In this document: one piece after another, positions 1 through 7,480 of the stretch | Layout: each line of letters starts with the position of its first letter | Position numbering within the stretch: position 1 is the first letter of the stretch | From: CAMTWB01 sp037441775 | GTDB lineage: Bacteria > Desulfobacterota > Syntrophia > Syntrophales > CAMTWB01 | DNA length: 28,373 nucleotides | Assembly: GCA_037441775.1 (NCBI GenBank) | Contig: JBBIRO010000043.1 | Span: forward strand, 1-28,373 | Reading direction: 5' to 3' | Position numbers and translations under genes: made by a program | Notes under the pieces: generated by a model | What the model saw: the letters and a program-made list of their open reading frames with translations, nothing else | What the model was told of the DNA's origin: nothing | Database searches by the model: none

Positions 1-2
1 AA

Positions 3-1976
3 AGAATCGTCATACACGGGCATAGCGGCGGCGGAGGCCTTGTAGCGGCTATAGGTGCCAGCGGAAATGCACCCGACTTCTACCCCTATCTCCATGCCCT
101 TGGTGCGGTCGGCATATCCTTTGACAATGCGGCAGCCGGCGGTCGACCGGATCCGATTATCCCCTTGGAACGGCGTTTACCCGCAGGCACCACAAAGGCT
201 GCGCATACAATGACAGGACCCCAAGGCTCAGGACTTCAAGATGACCGTAATACATACTATATGCACTTCTGGGACGACCTGGATCACTTTTCAAGCCAAT
301 TCAGAGACGATGTCTGGGCGGTGTATACCTCCGCCATGATTAACGGGCCGAGAGTAGCCGATCCGGCAAACTCCTGGGGCTGGGGTCAGGCGAGATACAT
401 CGGGCTTAACAGGTACGAGAATATGCCTAAGGGCGGCAATAACGCAGACTCTGACAATGCGGCAGCCCACACTTGGGCAATTCCCACTAATCAATCCCCT
501 CCGTCGCTTACCGAAAGAGGGGCGACCTTGGGACATCTTGCCAACGACAGATGGTTCGGAAAGGAGTTTGGACCCTATCTTGCTGAGCTGGGCCTTACGT
601 GGAACGGTGCGCCTGTTACCGCCACCTTTGACCCCGCTACATTAAACAGGGGCGGGACTTTCCTGAACTATATGCAGCAAGTTTTAGTGCAAAATCTGCA
701 AAGGGCCGCTGATGGTTTGCAGAACAATATGCCAACGCCACAGTCTGAGACGGTCATGAGAAATTGGATAAACCATGCAGACCGTCAAATTTTTCCATGG
801 GGCGGTCTCAAGGCCGGGGCTATGGCAGCGCCTGATTATTTGAATTGGATTTCCTTTGACGCAAACGGCAGACCCAATGGCGTGAACCTTGACGCTTATT
901 TCTACTATACGTGGAGAGCTGCGGGCGCAGGAACGACGCAAAGGGCAGCCCCGGCGTTCTGTAGATGGGGTTCTCAGGACAACTTTTTCGGTGACTACCA
1001 GCAAGGATGGGGTTTCCCGAACAAAATGGCCTTTGATTTGTATTTCACTTCCGGCGATAAATATACAGGTACACCGGTGGGTGCCGTCGCCAGAACCAGT
1101 GATGCAAACAATATAGCTGCGGAAACGAATTCTACAGCCATGATGTCTAAGGCCGTGCATGAATTCTTGCACAACTGGGATAATTGGGACGACTACTACG
1201 CCGACCTTGGTGGTATGCTCTCCTCGCAGCGGGATATGCTGGATCCCTTTGTGTGGATTGCAGGCTCCCGTAAGGGACAATCAACCGTTGCTCCCCACTG
1301 GCTTGTGGGCTACGGTATGCATGACCGGGATATCTCTCCGATAGTTTCTATCTTATTAGGACTCGCCCTTCAGAACAATTCAAACGTTAAGACAGCTACG
1401 ACCCATATACACTGGGCCGGACCGCACGGCAACAACTGGTGGTCTGCTCGCGATTTCCTTCAGATGATTAATGATAATCTTTCCCTGGGACCTTTGGTAA
1501 CTAAAGTATCCGGGCCGGACGATGGAACCTTGGTTACTCGTGCTAGTGCGGATCCAGTATTTGAGTGGTCTGCTATTGATAATGTTAAACTTACAGCTGC
1601 GAACAACGTTGTTTATTCTTTTAAGCTTAACAATAATGAATGGAGTGCCTTTACTGGTGATACCAGCAAAACATTTGCGAAAAGCAGATTACTTGAGGGA
1701 GCAAACATATTATCCGTAAAGGCCAGAGATCAAGCTGGCAAAGAAGGTATTGTAGCATCATGGGCATTTAATTATGAAGGAGCAACCACAATTATGGGTG
1801 ACATTGACGGTGACGGGAATATTACCCTTGCCGATGCGATCCTCGCCCTAGAGGTGGTTGCCGGTCTTTCTCCCGCCACAATCCAAAAGGAAGCCGTTGT
1901 TGCAGGCAATGGGAAGATAGGGCTTCCGGAAGCGCTCTATGTTCTGCAAATATTGGGAAATCTGCGGGACAAATAG
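3..1976 (+). CDS. Tannase/feruloyl-esterase-like alpha/beta hydrolase with C-terminal dockerin-type domain (5' partial)
   Basis: The frame is open from the left edge, so the true start lies upstream; the TTG at 165 is internal. The first visible residues contain a nucleophile elbow, GHSGGGG, with Ser at 24-26. Further on come HDRDIS (Asp 1323-1325) and GPHGNNW (His 1425-1427). Order and surroundings match the Ser-Asp-His triad of bacterial subtype-B tannases, so hydrolysis of an ester of a plant phenolic or related acyl compound is inferred; the substrate cannot be read. An Ig-like beta-rich stretch (about 1500-1790) follows, then a dockerin-type module from 1794 with one canonical calcium loop, DIDGDGNITLADA. 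The second loop is degenerate (AGNGKIGLPEA, early Asp residues lost). Export is likely but the signal peptide is outside the window. Arginine codons are rich in AGA/AGG, unlike most genes downstream. The last codons (Asp-Lys-stop) lie inside a short repeat cluster. Confidence 0.8.
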   Translation, partial: RIVIHGHSGGGGLVAAIGASGNAPDFYPYLHALGAVGISFDNAAAGGRPDPIIPLERRLPAGTTKAAHTMTGPQGSGLQDDRNTYYMHFWDDLDHFSSQFRDDVWAVYTSAMINGPRVADPANSWGWGQARYIGLNRYENMPKGGNNADSDNAAAHTWAIPTNQSPPSLTERGATLGHLANDRWFGKEFGPYLAELGLTWNGAPVTATFDPATLNRGGTFLNYMQQVLVQNLQRAADGLQNNMPTPQSETVMRNWINHADRQIFPWGGLKAGAMAAPDYLNWISFDANGRPNGVNLDAYFYYTWRAAGAGTTQRAAPAFCRWGSQDNFFGDYQQGWGFPNKMAFDLYFTSGDKYTGTPVGAVARTSDANNIAAETNSTAMMSKAVHEFLHNWDNWDDYYADLGGMLSSQRDMLDPFVWIAGSRKGQSTVAPHWLVGYGMHDRDISPIVSILLGLALQNNSNVKTATTHIHWAGPHGNNWWSARDFLQMINDNLSLGPLVTKVSGPDDGTLVTRASADPVFEWSAIDNVKLTAANNVVYSFKLNNNEWSAFTGDTSKTFAKSRLLEGANILSVKARDQAGKEGIVASWAFNYEGATTIMGDIDGDGNITLADAILALEVVAGLSPATIQKEAVVAGNGKIGLPEALYVLQILGNLRDK

Positions 1977-2040
1977 GGACGTGGACAAATAGGGACAAAT
2001 AGGGACGTTGTTGACAAACCGGACAATTCGGACAAATAGG
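1966..2040. repeat. Cluster of GACAAATAGG direct repeats
   Basis: GACAAATAGG occurs four times in 73 bp, at 1968-1977, 1984-1993, 1994-2003 and 2031-2040, mostly within a larger unit GGGACAAATAGGGAC. The first copy supplies the last two codons and the stop of the esterase gene. A diverged copy (GGACAATTCGG) sits at 2021-2031. The cluster could be replication slippage, or the remains of REP-like repeats of the sort mobilised by REP-associated transposases; a truncated transposase of that family lies at 12770. The link between the two is only a guess. Confidence 0.75.
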
Positions 2041-2283
2041 GGGGATGGCTCTATAGCACCGATCATTGACAACTGTCCAGTTTTCCTGGACCGGCTCTGT
2101 TTAACCGCAAACCTTCTATACTTCAAGAAGGGATCGGGAGCAGGTGTAGGGGGGTAGTTGGGTAGATGTAGATGTAGTATGGATTTGGATTTTTTGTAGA
2201 AAATAAGAAGTGAAAATCAAGTTTACTGTCTATTTACTGTCTGTCTTTAAAAGACCTAACTACATAATATCATTCGTTTTTTA
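1977..2283. other. Gene-free stretch between the esterase gene and tmRNA
   Basis: These 307 bp hold the GACAAATAGG repeats, the 2075-2091 hairpin and a G/T-rich run of short GTAG-containing words (about 2145-2180). The part from 2190 to 2283 is A/T-rich and lies just past the 3' end of tmRNA; no strong terminator hairpin is visible in it. No convincing gene is seen on either strand. Confidence 0.6.
2075..2091. terminator. Short hairpin downstream of the esterase gene, possible weak terminator
   Basis: GTCCAG at 2075-2080 and CTGGAC at 2086-2091 pair perfectly around a TTTTC loop. It is about 100 bp past the esterase stop. It lacks a clear T-run on the right, so intrinsic termination is doubtful. 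Confidence 0.25.
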
Positions 2284-2637
2284 TGGTGGAGGCGGCGGGA
2301 GTCGAACCCGCGTCCGAAAACATTCCACTGCAGTTTCTACGTACGTAGCCCCTGTTTTAGATTTCGGTTCCCGCAGCTCCCAAAGGGGCAGGATTTGCCG
2401 GACCCTAGCCTGTAGATTTAACCCACCGGTCACCAGGCGGGACCGGGAGGCTTTCCTGTCTGTTTGACGCCCCCATCTGACACGACAGGCAATGCCAGGG
2501 AGACGTTAGCCGTCTAAGCGGCTAAAGCGTAATCGTAGTTGTCTGCGATTATGTTTTCCTACCTGTTTAACGAGGCCTGTAGGAACCTCGGTACGCTGCT
2601 GAAGCTTCACTATCCCCGTCGAAACCGTGACGCCCCC
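2284..2637 (-). ncRNA. ssrA: Transfer-messenger RNA (tmRNA)
   Basis: Read on the minus strand, the 5' end at 2637 starts GGGGGCG and continues with the conserved tmRNA opening (GTCACGGTTTCGACGGGG). The 3' end carries a T-arm-like GGGTTCGACTCCC and an encoded CCA at 2286-2284. The seven 5' bases pair with the seven bases before ACCA, with one G-U pair, so both ends are well fixed. The length is 354 nt. The resume codon GCA is at 2546 and the tag frame runs to a TAG at 2514, encoding ADNYDYALAA; with the alanine carried by tmRNA itself the tag is AADNYDYALAA, which keeps the ALAA proteolysis end. It acts with SmpB to rescue stalled ribosomes and mark the products for degradation. Confidence 0.97.
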
Positions 2638-2666
2638 TTTCTTAGAAGTGTTTTAAACTTGATGGA

Positions 2667-2695
2667 ACTATACGAAATTATTGCGCCGCTGTCAA
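2667..2695 (-). promoter_or_regulatory. Sigma-70 promoter of ssrA
   Basis: On the minus strand a perfect TTGACA (-35, 2695-2690) is followed after exactly 17 bp by TATAGT (-10, 2672-2667), with a start expected near 2660. The transcript would carry a leader of roughly 23 nt before the mature 5' end at 2637, as expected for a precursor trimmed by RNase P. This is the best promoter match in the window, in line with tmRNA being highly expressed. Confidence 0.8.
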
Positions 2696-2792
2696 GGATG
2701 AAAAATTTCTGATATTGACAATCAGCTTGTTTTCATTGTACTTGCATACCCGTTAGCGTAGCTAAAATCTGAGGTTTTTTAAGGGGGTTTTT

Positions 2793-3086
2793 ATGAGCGT
2801 TATTGTCGAACTATCTATTTTTCCGATGGATAAGGGTTCCAGTTTTAGCCCCTACGTTTCCCGTGCGGTAAAGATTATCAAGGAAAGCGGCCTCCCTCAT
2901 AAGCTTGGTCCCATGGGAACCTGTATTGAGGGGGAATGGCCTGAAGTGATGGCGGTAGTTAATTGCTGTCTGGAAGAACTGAGGAAAGATTCGCGCCGGA
3001 TTTATATCAACATGAAGGCCGATTATCGGGAAGGGAAGGGCGGCCGGTTGGAGGGCAAGGTCCGGTCGGTGGAAGAGAAATTGTAG
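2793..3086 (+). CDS. MTH1187-family (YkoF-like) thiamine-binding-like protein
   Basis: This is a 97-residue protein of the MTH1187/DUF77 family (Pfam thiamine-binding protein), recognised from its opening (SVIVELSIFPMDKG), the central GLPHKLGPMGTCIEGEW stretch and the usual length of about 100. The family has a ferredoxin-like fold that assembles into oligomers; the related YkoF binds thiamine. The ligand here is not known. A GGGGG-type ribosome site sits about six bases before the ATG. It heads a same-strand run with a TIM-barrel protein and two ABC permeases, 91 bp before the next gene, so co-transcription is likely but not certain. Family assignment is firm; a role in thiamine or precursor handling is inference. 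Confidence 0.85.
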   Translation: MSVIVELSIFPMDKGSSFSPYVSRAVKIIKESGLPHKLGPMGTCIEGEWPEVMAVVNCCLEELRKDSRRIYINMKADYREGKGGRLEGKVRSVEEKL

Positions 3087-3177
3087 GCAGCGCCTGAAGA
3101 AGAGAATTGTTTAAAATGCCCCATTGTGCTAGACAATCGCGCCGTAGTTACGCCGATACTTTTAAGAGTGGGAGATT

Positions 3178-4014
3178 ATGGGCGAGCAAGAAGAAAATCC
3201 TCAGGTGCACGTGCCTTTTGGCCTATTGAAAGATGATTACCTGCCAATGGTGATTGCTGAGGGATTAAACCCGGAGATTGGTTTCAATCATACAACTCTG
3301 GATGAGGCGAAAAGAGAGGATTTTATTGCGGTGGCTCAGCGTCTGAAGGATGCAGGGCGGAGAGTTACCTTCCACGCCCCCTTTCTGGATCTGCGTCCCG
3401 GAGGATTGGATCCTGTCATCCGTCAGGCGACCAAAGACCGTCTCTCCCAGCTATTTGACCTGGTGCCCTATTTCCAGCCGGCAAGGGTGGTTTGTCATCC
3501 CTCTTTCGATGCCAAATATTACACGGGCACGGAACAGCGGTGGCTCGACAACAGCCTGGACACCTGGCGACACTTTGCCCGTCTAGCCCAGGAGATGGAT
3601 ACTGTCATCTCGCTCGAAAATGTTTATGAAAAGGATCCCCATCATCTTTACCTGCTTTTGAGCACCCTCGATTCGCAACAAGTCCGTTTCTGCCTGGATA
3701 CAGGACATTTTAACGTTTTCTCGCGCACTCCGCTTGTGCAGTGGCTGGACCAGCTGGGCGGCTATCTCGGCCAATTGCACCTTCATGACAATGACGGGTC
3801 GCAGGATCTGCATCTTCCCATTGGCGAGGGGAATTTCCCCTTTGCCGATCTCCTGGCGAGTCTGGCCGCCCGAAAATGCTCACCGGTTGTTACTCTTGAG
3901 GCCCATTCCAAAGAGCGGCTCTATCGGTCACTGGCCGCCTATCGAAATTTGAACAACGCAGCGGTCTTTCTCCCGTCCTCCTCAATGCCGTTGACGCTGG
4001 CGGACTTGCCATGA
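3178..4014 (+). CDS. Sugar phosphate isomerase/epimerase-like TIM-barrel protein
   Basis: This 278-residue protein belongs to the AP-endonuclease-2/xylose-isomerase-like TIM-barrel superfamily. Likely metal ligands fall at the usual strand ends: His66 (TFHAPF), His107 (VCHPS), Glu147 (SLENVY), Asp174 and His177 (CLDTGHF), His201/His203 (LHLHDND), Glu217 (IGEGNF) and Glu241 (TLEAH). Members act on sugars, sugar phosphates or cyclitols, usually with divalent metal; the substrate cannot be told from sequence. A GGGAG ribosome site precedes the ATG. The stop overlaps the next gene's start (ATGA at 4011-4014), so it is translationally linked to the permeases. That suggests it processes the imported compound, though this is inferred from position only. 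Confidence 0.85.
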   Translation: MGEQEENPQVHVPFGLLKDDYLPMVIAEGLNPEIGFNHTTLDEAKREDFIAVAQRLKDAGRRVTFHAPFLDLRPGGLDPVIRQATKDRLSQLFDLVPYFQPARVVCHPSFDAKYYTGTEQRWLDNSLDTWRHFARLAQEMDTVISLENVYEKDPHHLYLLLSTLDSQQVRFCLDTGHFNVFSRTPLVQWLDQLGGYLGQLHLHDNDGSQDLHLPIGEGNFPFADLLASLAARKCSPVVTLEAHSKERLYRSLAAYRNLNNAAVFLPSSSMPLTLADLP

Positions 4015-4985
4015 TCAGGTACATCGGCAAGCGGCTCCTTTTCATGATTCCTCTCCTTTTAGGGATAACCGTAATCTGTTTTGCCGTTATGCGTCTGGCC
4101 CCGGGTTCTCCTACTGATATCCAGACTCAGATGAACCCGAAATCCTCGGTGGAGTTGCAAGAGCGTCTCCGGGCGTTGTATGAACTGGACAAGCCCCTTC
4201 ATGTCCAGTATCTGTCCTGGTTGAAGCGACTGGTTGTCCTGGATCTGGGCCGGTCATTCATGCCTGACCAGCGGCCGGTGGCGGACAAGATTCTCGAGCG
4301 GCTACCAATTACCATCCTGATCAACTGTCTGTCGCTTTTTCTAATCATGGCCATTGCCATTCCCATAGGAGTCCTTTCGGCTGTCCATCAGAACTCCTGG
4401 TTCGATAAGGCAACCACCCTCTTTGTATTTGCCGGTTTCGCCACGCCAAGTTTCTGGCTGGCCCTGCTCCTCATGATATTTTTCGGCATTCATCTGGGAT
4501 GGCTGCCCATTTCCGGACTTAGGTCGCTCAATTATGAGTATATGGCGCCGGTCGCCGCCCTGCTGGATTTGCTCAAGCATCTCATCCTGCCGGTTTTTAT
4601 CTCCGCCTTTGGTGGTCTGGCGGGGATTTCGCGTTACATGCGGGCCAATATGCTGGAGGTGATCCGTCAGGACTATATCATGACCGCCCGAGCAAAGGGC
4701 CTAAGCGAAAGGCTGGTGATATATAAACATGCGCTGCGCAACGCGCTTTTGCCGGTAATAACAATCATGGGCCTGTCTGTGCCCGGGCTGATCGGCGGCA
4801 GCGTCATTTTCGAGACGATTTTCGCGATTCCCGGCATGGGCCAGCTATTCTACATGTCGGTTATGTCCAGGGATTATCCGGTGATCATGGGAATACTTTT
4901 TGTTGGGGCGGTGCTGACCCTGATTGGGAACCTGCTTGCTGATGTTTCTTACGCCCTGGCCGATCCGCGAATTCGACAATCATGA
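4011..4985 (+). CDS. ABC transporter permease, dipeptide/oligopeptide/nickel type (DppB/OppB-like)
   Basis: This 324-residue inner-membrane permease starts with the typical MIRYIGKRLLFMIPLLLGI segment. It has an LxxLYELDKPLHVQYLSWL periplasmic stretch and six predicted membrane spans. The cytoplasmic EAA loop (TARAKGLSERLVIYKHALRN, about residues 224-243) contacts the ATPase. Families with this architecture import peptides, nickel, glycans or opines, with a periplasmic binding protein and one or two ATPases; neither is encoded nearby. The start overlaps the preceding TIM-barrel gene by four bases. The substrate is unknown. Confidence 0.92.
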   Translation: MIRYIGKRLLFMIPLLLGITVICFAVMRLAPGSPTDIQTQMNPKSSVELQERLRALYELDKPLHVQYLSWLKRLVVLDLGRSFMPDQRPVADKILERLPITILINCLSLFLIMAIAIPIGVLSAVHQNSWFDKATTLFVFAGFATPSFWLALLLMIFFGIHLGWLPISGLRSLNYEYMAPVAALLDLLKHLILPVFISAFGGLAGISRYMRANMLEVIRQDYIMTARAKGLSERLVIYKHALRNALLPVITIMGLSVPGLIGGSVIFETIFAIPGMGQLFYMSVMSRDYPVIMGILFVGAVLTLIGNLLADVSYALADPRIRQS

Positions 4986-5016
4986 GAATGAACTTGACGC
5001 CATTTGGATTGCTATT

Positions 5017-5853
5017 ATGAGAAGAAGTGAGCTTATCGGCAGATTTGCCGCAAATAAAATGGCTGTGGCGGGTGGCATTATCGTTTTGGCTCTCTTTGTG
5101 GTTTCTTTGCTGGCGCCGTGGATGTCTCCGTATGATCCCAATGATATAAACTTAGGGAAGATGCTTCTGCCTCCTTCGCCTGATCATCTTTTCGGAACCG
5201 ACCAACTGGGGCGCGATGTCTTAAGCAGGATGATCTGGGGCAGCAGAATTTCTCTCCAGGTGGGATTTGTCGCCACCGGTATCGCCGTCCTGATCGGCAC
5301 AATACTGGGCGCCATTTCCGGCTATTATCGCGGCTGGGTGGATGCCATGATCATGCGGCTGGTGGACATCATGCTCTGTTTCCCCACCTTTTTTCTAATC
5401 TTGGCGGTGATTGCCTTTCTAGAGCCTTCGATTTGGAACATAATGATCATCATCGGCCTCACCGGCTGGATGGGTATTACCCGGCTGGTCCGGGCCGATT
5501 TCGTCTCCCTGCGTGAAAGGGATTTCGTTCAGGCTGCCCGGACGCTGGGGGCCAATGATTTCAGAATCATCTTTATCCATATTCTGCCCAACGCCCTGGC
5601 CTCGGTGCTGGTGACAGCCACCCTGGGAGTTGCGGGGGCGATCCTGACCGAATCGGCCCTCAGCTTTCTTGGTATCGGCGTCCAGCCGCCTACGCCCAGT
5701 TGGGGCAATATTCTCACTGCGGGGAAAGACAATATAGATATCTCCTGGTGGCTTTCCCTTTACCCCGGCCTGGCCATTCTCATCACCGTCCTGGGGTACA
5801 ACCTGCTGGGAGAGGGGATCAGGGATACCCTGGACCCCCGGCTCAAGGAATGA
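5017..5853 (+). CDS. ABC transporter permease, dipeptide/oligopeptide/nickel type (DppC/OppC-like)
   Basis: This is the second permease of the pair, 278 residues from the ATG at 5017. That start gives the usual DppC opening (MRRSELIGRFAANKMAVAG, then a membrane span and APWMSPYDPND). An in-frame ATG at 4924 would overlap the previous gene by 62 bp and add a non-family N-terminus, so it was not chosen; no strong ribosome site supports either start. LFGTDQLGRDVLSRMIWGSR, the EAA loop (QAARTLGANDFRIIFIHILP) and SALSFLGIGVQPPTPSWG are family hallmarks. It should pair with the product of 4011-4985 to form the channel. The TGA overlaps the first base pairs of an inverted-repeat element at 5852. Confidence 0.9.
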   Translation: MRRSELIGRFAANKMAVAGGIIVLALFVVSLLAPWMSPYDPNDINLGKMLLPPSPDHLFGTDQLGRDVLSRMIWGSRISLQVGFVATGIAVLIGTILGAISGYYRGWVDAMIMRLVDIMLCFPTFFLILAVIAFLEPSIWNIMIIIGLTGWMGITRLVRADFVSLRERDFVQAARTLGANDFRIIFIHILPNALASVLVTATLGVAGAILTESALSFLGIGVQPPTPSWGNILTAGKDNIDISWWLSLYPGLAILITVLGYNLLGEGIRDTLDPRLKE

Positions 5854-5977
5854 CGGCTTCGTAAAAAGCCTGGATGCTTACGTTGCGCTGCATCCCTCGT
5901 CACTCAGGGCGTACTCTAAACACGCCTTGAGTCCTCGTGATTTGCGCGCCTTGCGCGAAACTTTTTACAAAGCCGTC
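5852..5977. repeat. 126-bp inverted-repeat element (MITE/REP-like)
   Basis: Outer arms GACGGCTTCGTAAAAAG (5852-5868) and CTTTTTACAAAGCCGTC (5961-5977) are complementary with one mismatch. Inside are smaller inverted pairs, including GGATGC/GCATCC and GGCGT/ACGCC. There is no coding potential. The transcript would fold into a long hairpin directly after the permease stop, so it may also shield or terminate the mRNA. A related, partial copy lies at 7388-7480. Confidence 0.7.
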
Positions 5978-6015
5978 CTAATATTTACGTTTTACGACTT
6001 TTTGCGAGTGCGTCA
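5927..6015. repeat. Direct repeat, left copy flanking the MFS gene
   Basis: This segment overlaps the right half of the inverted-repeat element and aligns end to end with 7388-7480 in the same orientation. Shared blocks include TTGAGT, GATTT, GCGCGCCTTGC, the 19-base CTTTTTACAAAGCCGTCCT and a final GCGTCA. The two copies bracket the MFS transporter gene. Confidence 0.65.
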
Positions 6016-6075
6016 ATGAATGACGAAACGTCGATTTCGGCGGAAGAAACAATCACGGAAGGAACATAAGGTTAA

Positions 6076-7383
6076 ATGAGCGACAAAATAACGACCTACC
6101 CGCCGGCACATCTGGCCTGGCTGGTCTGGGGTCTGGGCGCGGCTTTGTATGTTACAGGTTTTTACCAGCGCGTGGCGCCAGCGGTAATGACCGACCTCCT
6201 GATGGCGGATTTTCAAATCGGCGCCGCCGCGATGGGGCATCTGTCAGCCTTTTACTTCTACAGCTATGTGGCCATGCAGATACCAACCGGCATCATTGCC
6301 GATCGCTGGAGCCCCCGCAAGCTTCTCACCGCGGGCTCCCTGGTTGCGTCTTTGGGGATATTTATTTTTGCCCTGGCGACCAGTATTCATATGGCCAATC
6401 TGGGGCGATTACTGATCGGGGGGTCAGTGGCTGTCGCCTGGGTGGCCATGCTGACGCTGGCCGCCCACTGGTTCCCTTCCTCCCGCTTTGCGACGGTCAC
6501 GGGTATTGCGCTTTGTTTAGGCGTTCTTGGGGCGGTAACAGCCGGGGTACCGCTACGGATGCTGGTTGATTCTTTCGGCTGGCGCGCCGTTTTCCTTTCG
6601 TCCGCGCTAGTCACCTTCATTCTGACCGGCTTCATCTGGCTTCTGGTGCGAGATGACCCCCGGGAAAGAGGGTACCAGACTTATTTTGCGGCCAGCCCGT
6701 CTTTATCCGCGGCAGTTGGCCATCCCGGCTTCGTGGCAGGGCTTCGAACGATATTTAGGTATCGTAACGCCTGGCTGCTTGTTATTGCCCCCAGCGGCAT
6801 CGTGGGGCCCCTTCTTACCTTTACCGGTCTTTGGGGGGTGCCTTTTCTTGCCACCCATTACGGGCTTACTCCCACCGAAGCAGCGGCGATAACTTCATCG
6901 CTGCTTATAGCCTGGGCTTTGGGGGGGCCATGCATGGGAGCGCTATCCGACCGGCTGGGTCGAAGAAAGGCGGTCTATCTCATCGGCGCGGGTGTGGCGG
7001 CCGCGGGCTGGGCGATTGTTCTGTTTGTCCCCGGACTGCCAATTTCTCTGCTGATATTGCTGGTCGTGCTCATTGGGTTTTTCTCCGGAGCCATGGTGCT
7101 GGGCTTTGCCTTCCTGAGGGAATCAGTTCCCCACTTCCTGGCCGGAACATCTTCCGGGGCGTGTAACGCCGGGGTCATGATGGGGCCGATGCTTCTGCAG
7201 CCCGCTGTGGGTCTTATTCTGGATCTGAGCTGGCAAGGCGAAACGGTGCACGGAGTAAGGATTTATGACCTTGCTGCCTACCGGTATGGATTTATCCTGA
7301 TGATAATAGCGTCGGTTATGGCTTTTATCCTGCTGTTTTTTACCAGGGACACGAACTGCCGTCAGCTTACGGAAAAGGACTGA
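6076..7383 (+). CDS. Major facilitator superfamily transporter
   Basis: This 435-residue protein has about twelve hydrophobic spans. It carries the MFS A-like motif after span 2 (GIIADRWSPRKLL) and its second-half counterpart (GALSDRLGRRKAV), so it is a secondary inner-membrane transporter, probably proton-driven. The N-terminus (AWLVWGLGAALYVTGFYQRVAP) and the AMQIPTGIIADR region resemble the organic-anion/nitrate-like MFS subgroups, but the substrate cannot be assigned. An AAGG sequence stands a few bases before the ATG. It appears monocistronic and is bracketed by the repeat copies at 5927-6015 and 7388-7480, a layout consistent with movement as a unit. Confidence 0.9.
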   Translation: MSDKITTYPPAHLAWLVWGLGAALYVTGFYQRVAPAVMTDLLMADFQIGAAAMGHLSAFYFYSYVAMQIPTGIIADRWSPRKLLTAGSLVASLGIFIFALATSIHMANLGRLLIGGSVAVAWVAMLTLAAHWFPSSRFATVTGIALCLGVLGAVTAGVPLRMLVDSFGWRAVFLSSALVTFILTGFIWLLVRDDPRERGYQTYFAASPSLSAAVGHPGFVAGLRTIFRYRNAWLLVIAPSGIVGPLLTFTGLWGVPFLATHYGLTPTEAAAITSSLLIAWALGGPCMGALSDRLGRRKAVYLIGAGVAAAGWAIVLFVPGLPISLLILLVVLIGFFSGAMVLGFAFLRESVPHFLAGTSSGACNAGVMMGPMLLQPAVGLILDLSWQGETVHGVRIYDLAAYRYGFILMIIASVMAFILLFFTRDTNCRQLTEKD

Positions 7384-7387
7384 CGTC

Positions 7388-7480
7388 TTGAGTAGCTAGG
7401 GATTTAGCGCGCCTTGCCCGCGAACTTTTTACAAAGCCGTCCTGAAACTTTCGTTTTCCCGACTCTTTACGACAGCGTCA
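7388..7480. repeat. Direct repeat, right copy flanking the MFS gene
   Basis: This is the diverged second copy of 5927-6015, starting five bases after the MFS stop. Its last three bases (TCA) are the reverse complement of the stop codon of the CBS-ACT gene. The left arm of the full inverted-repeat element is missing here, so this is a partial copy. Confidence 0.65.

Noticed and set aside
165..1976. TTG at 165 as the start of the esterase gene
   Set aside because: The same frame is open to the left edge and contains the nucleophile motif GHSGGGG, so the gene begins outside the window.
2210..2467. Plus-strand 85-codon frame
   Set aside because: It lies across the tmRNA 3' half on the opposite strand; the RNA structure explains the sequence.
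6016..6069. 17-codon frame just before the MFS gene as a leader peptide
   Set aside because: It lacks a ribosome site and regulatory codon runs, and it starts at the end of a repeat copy.
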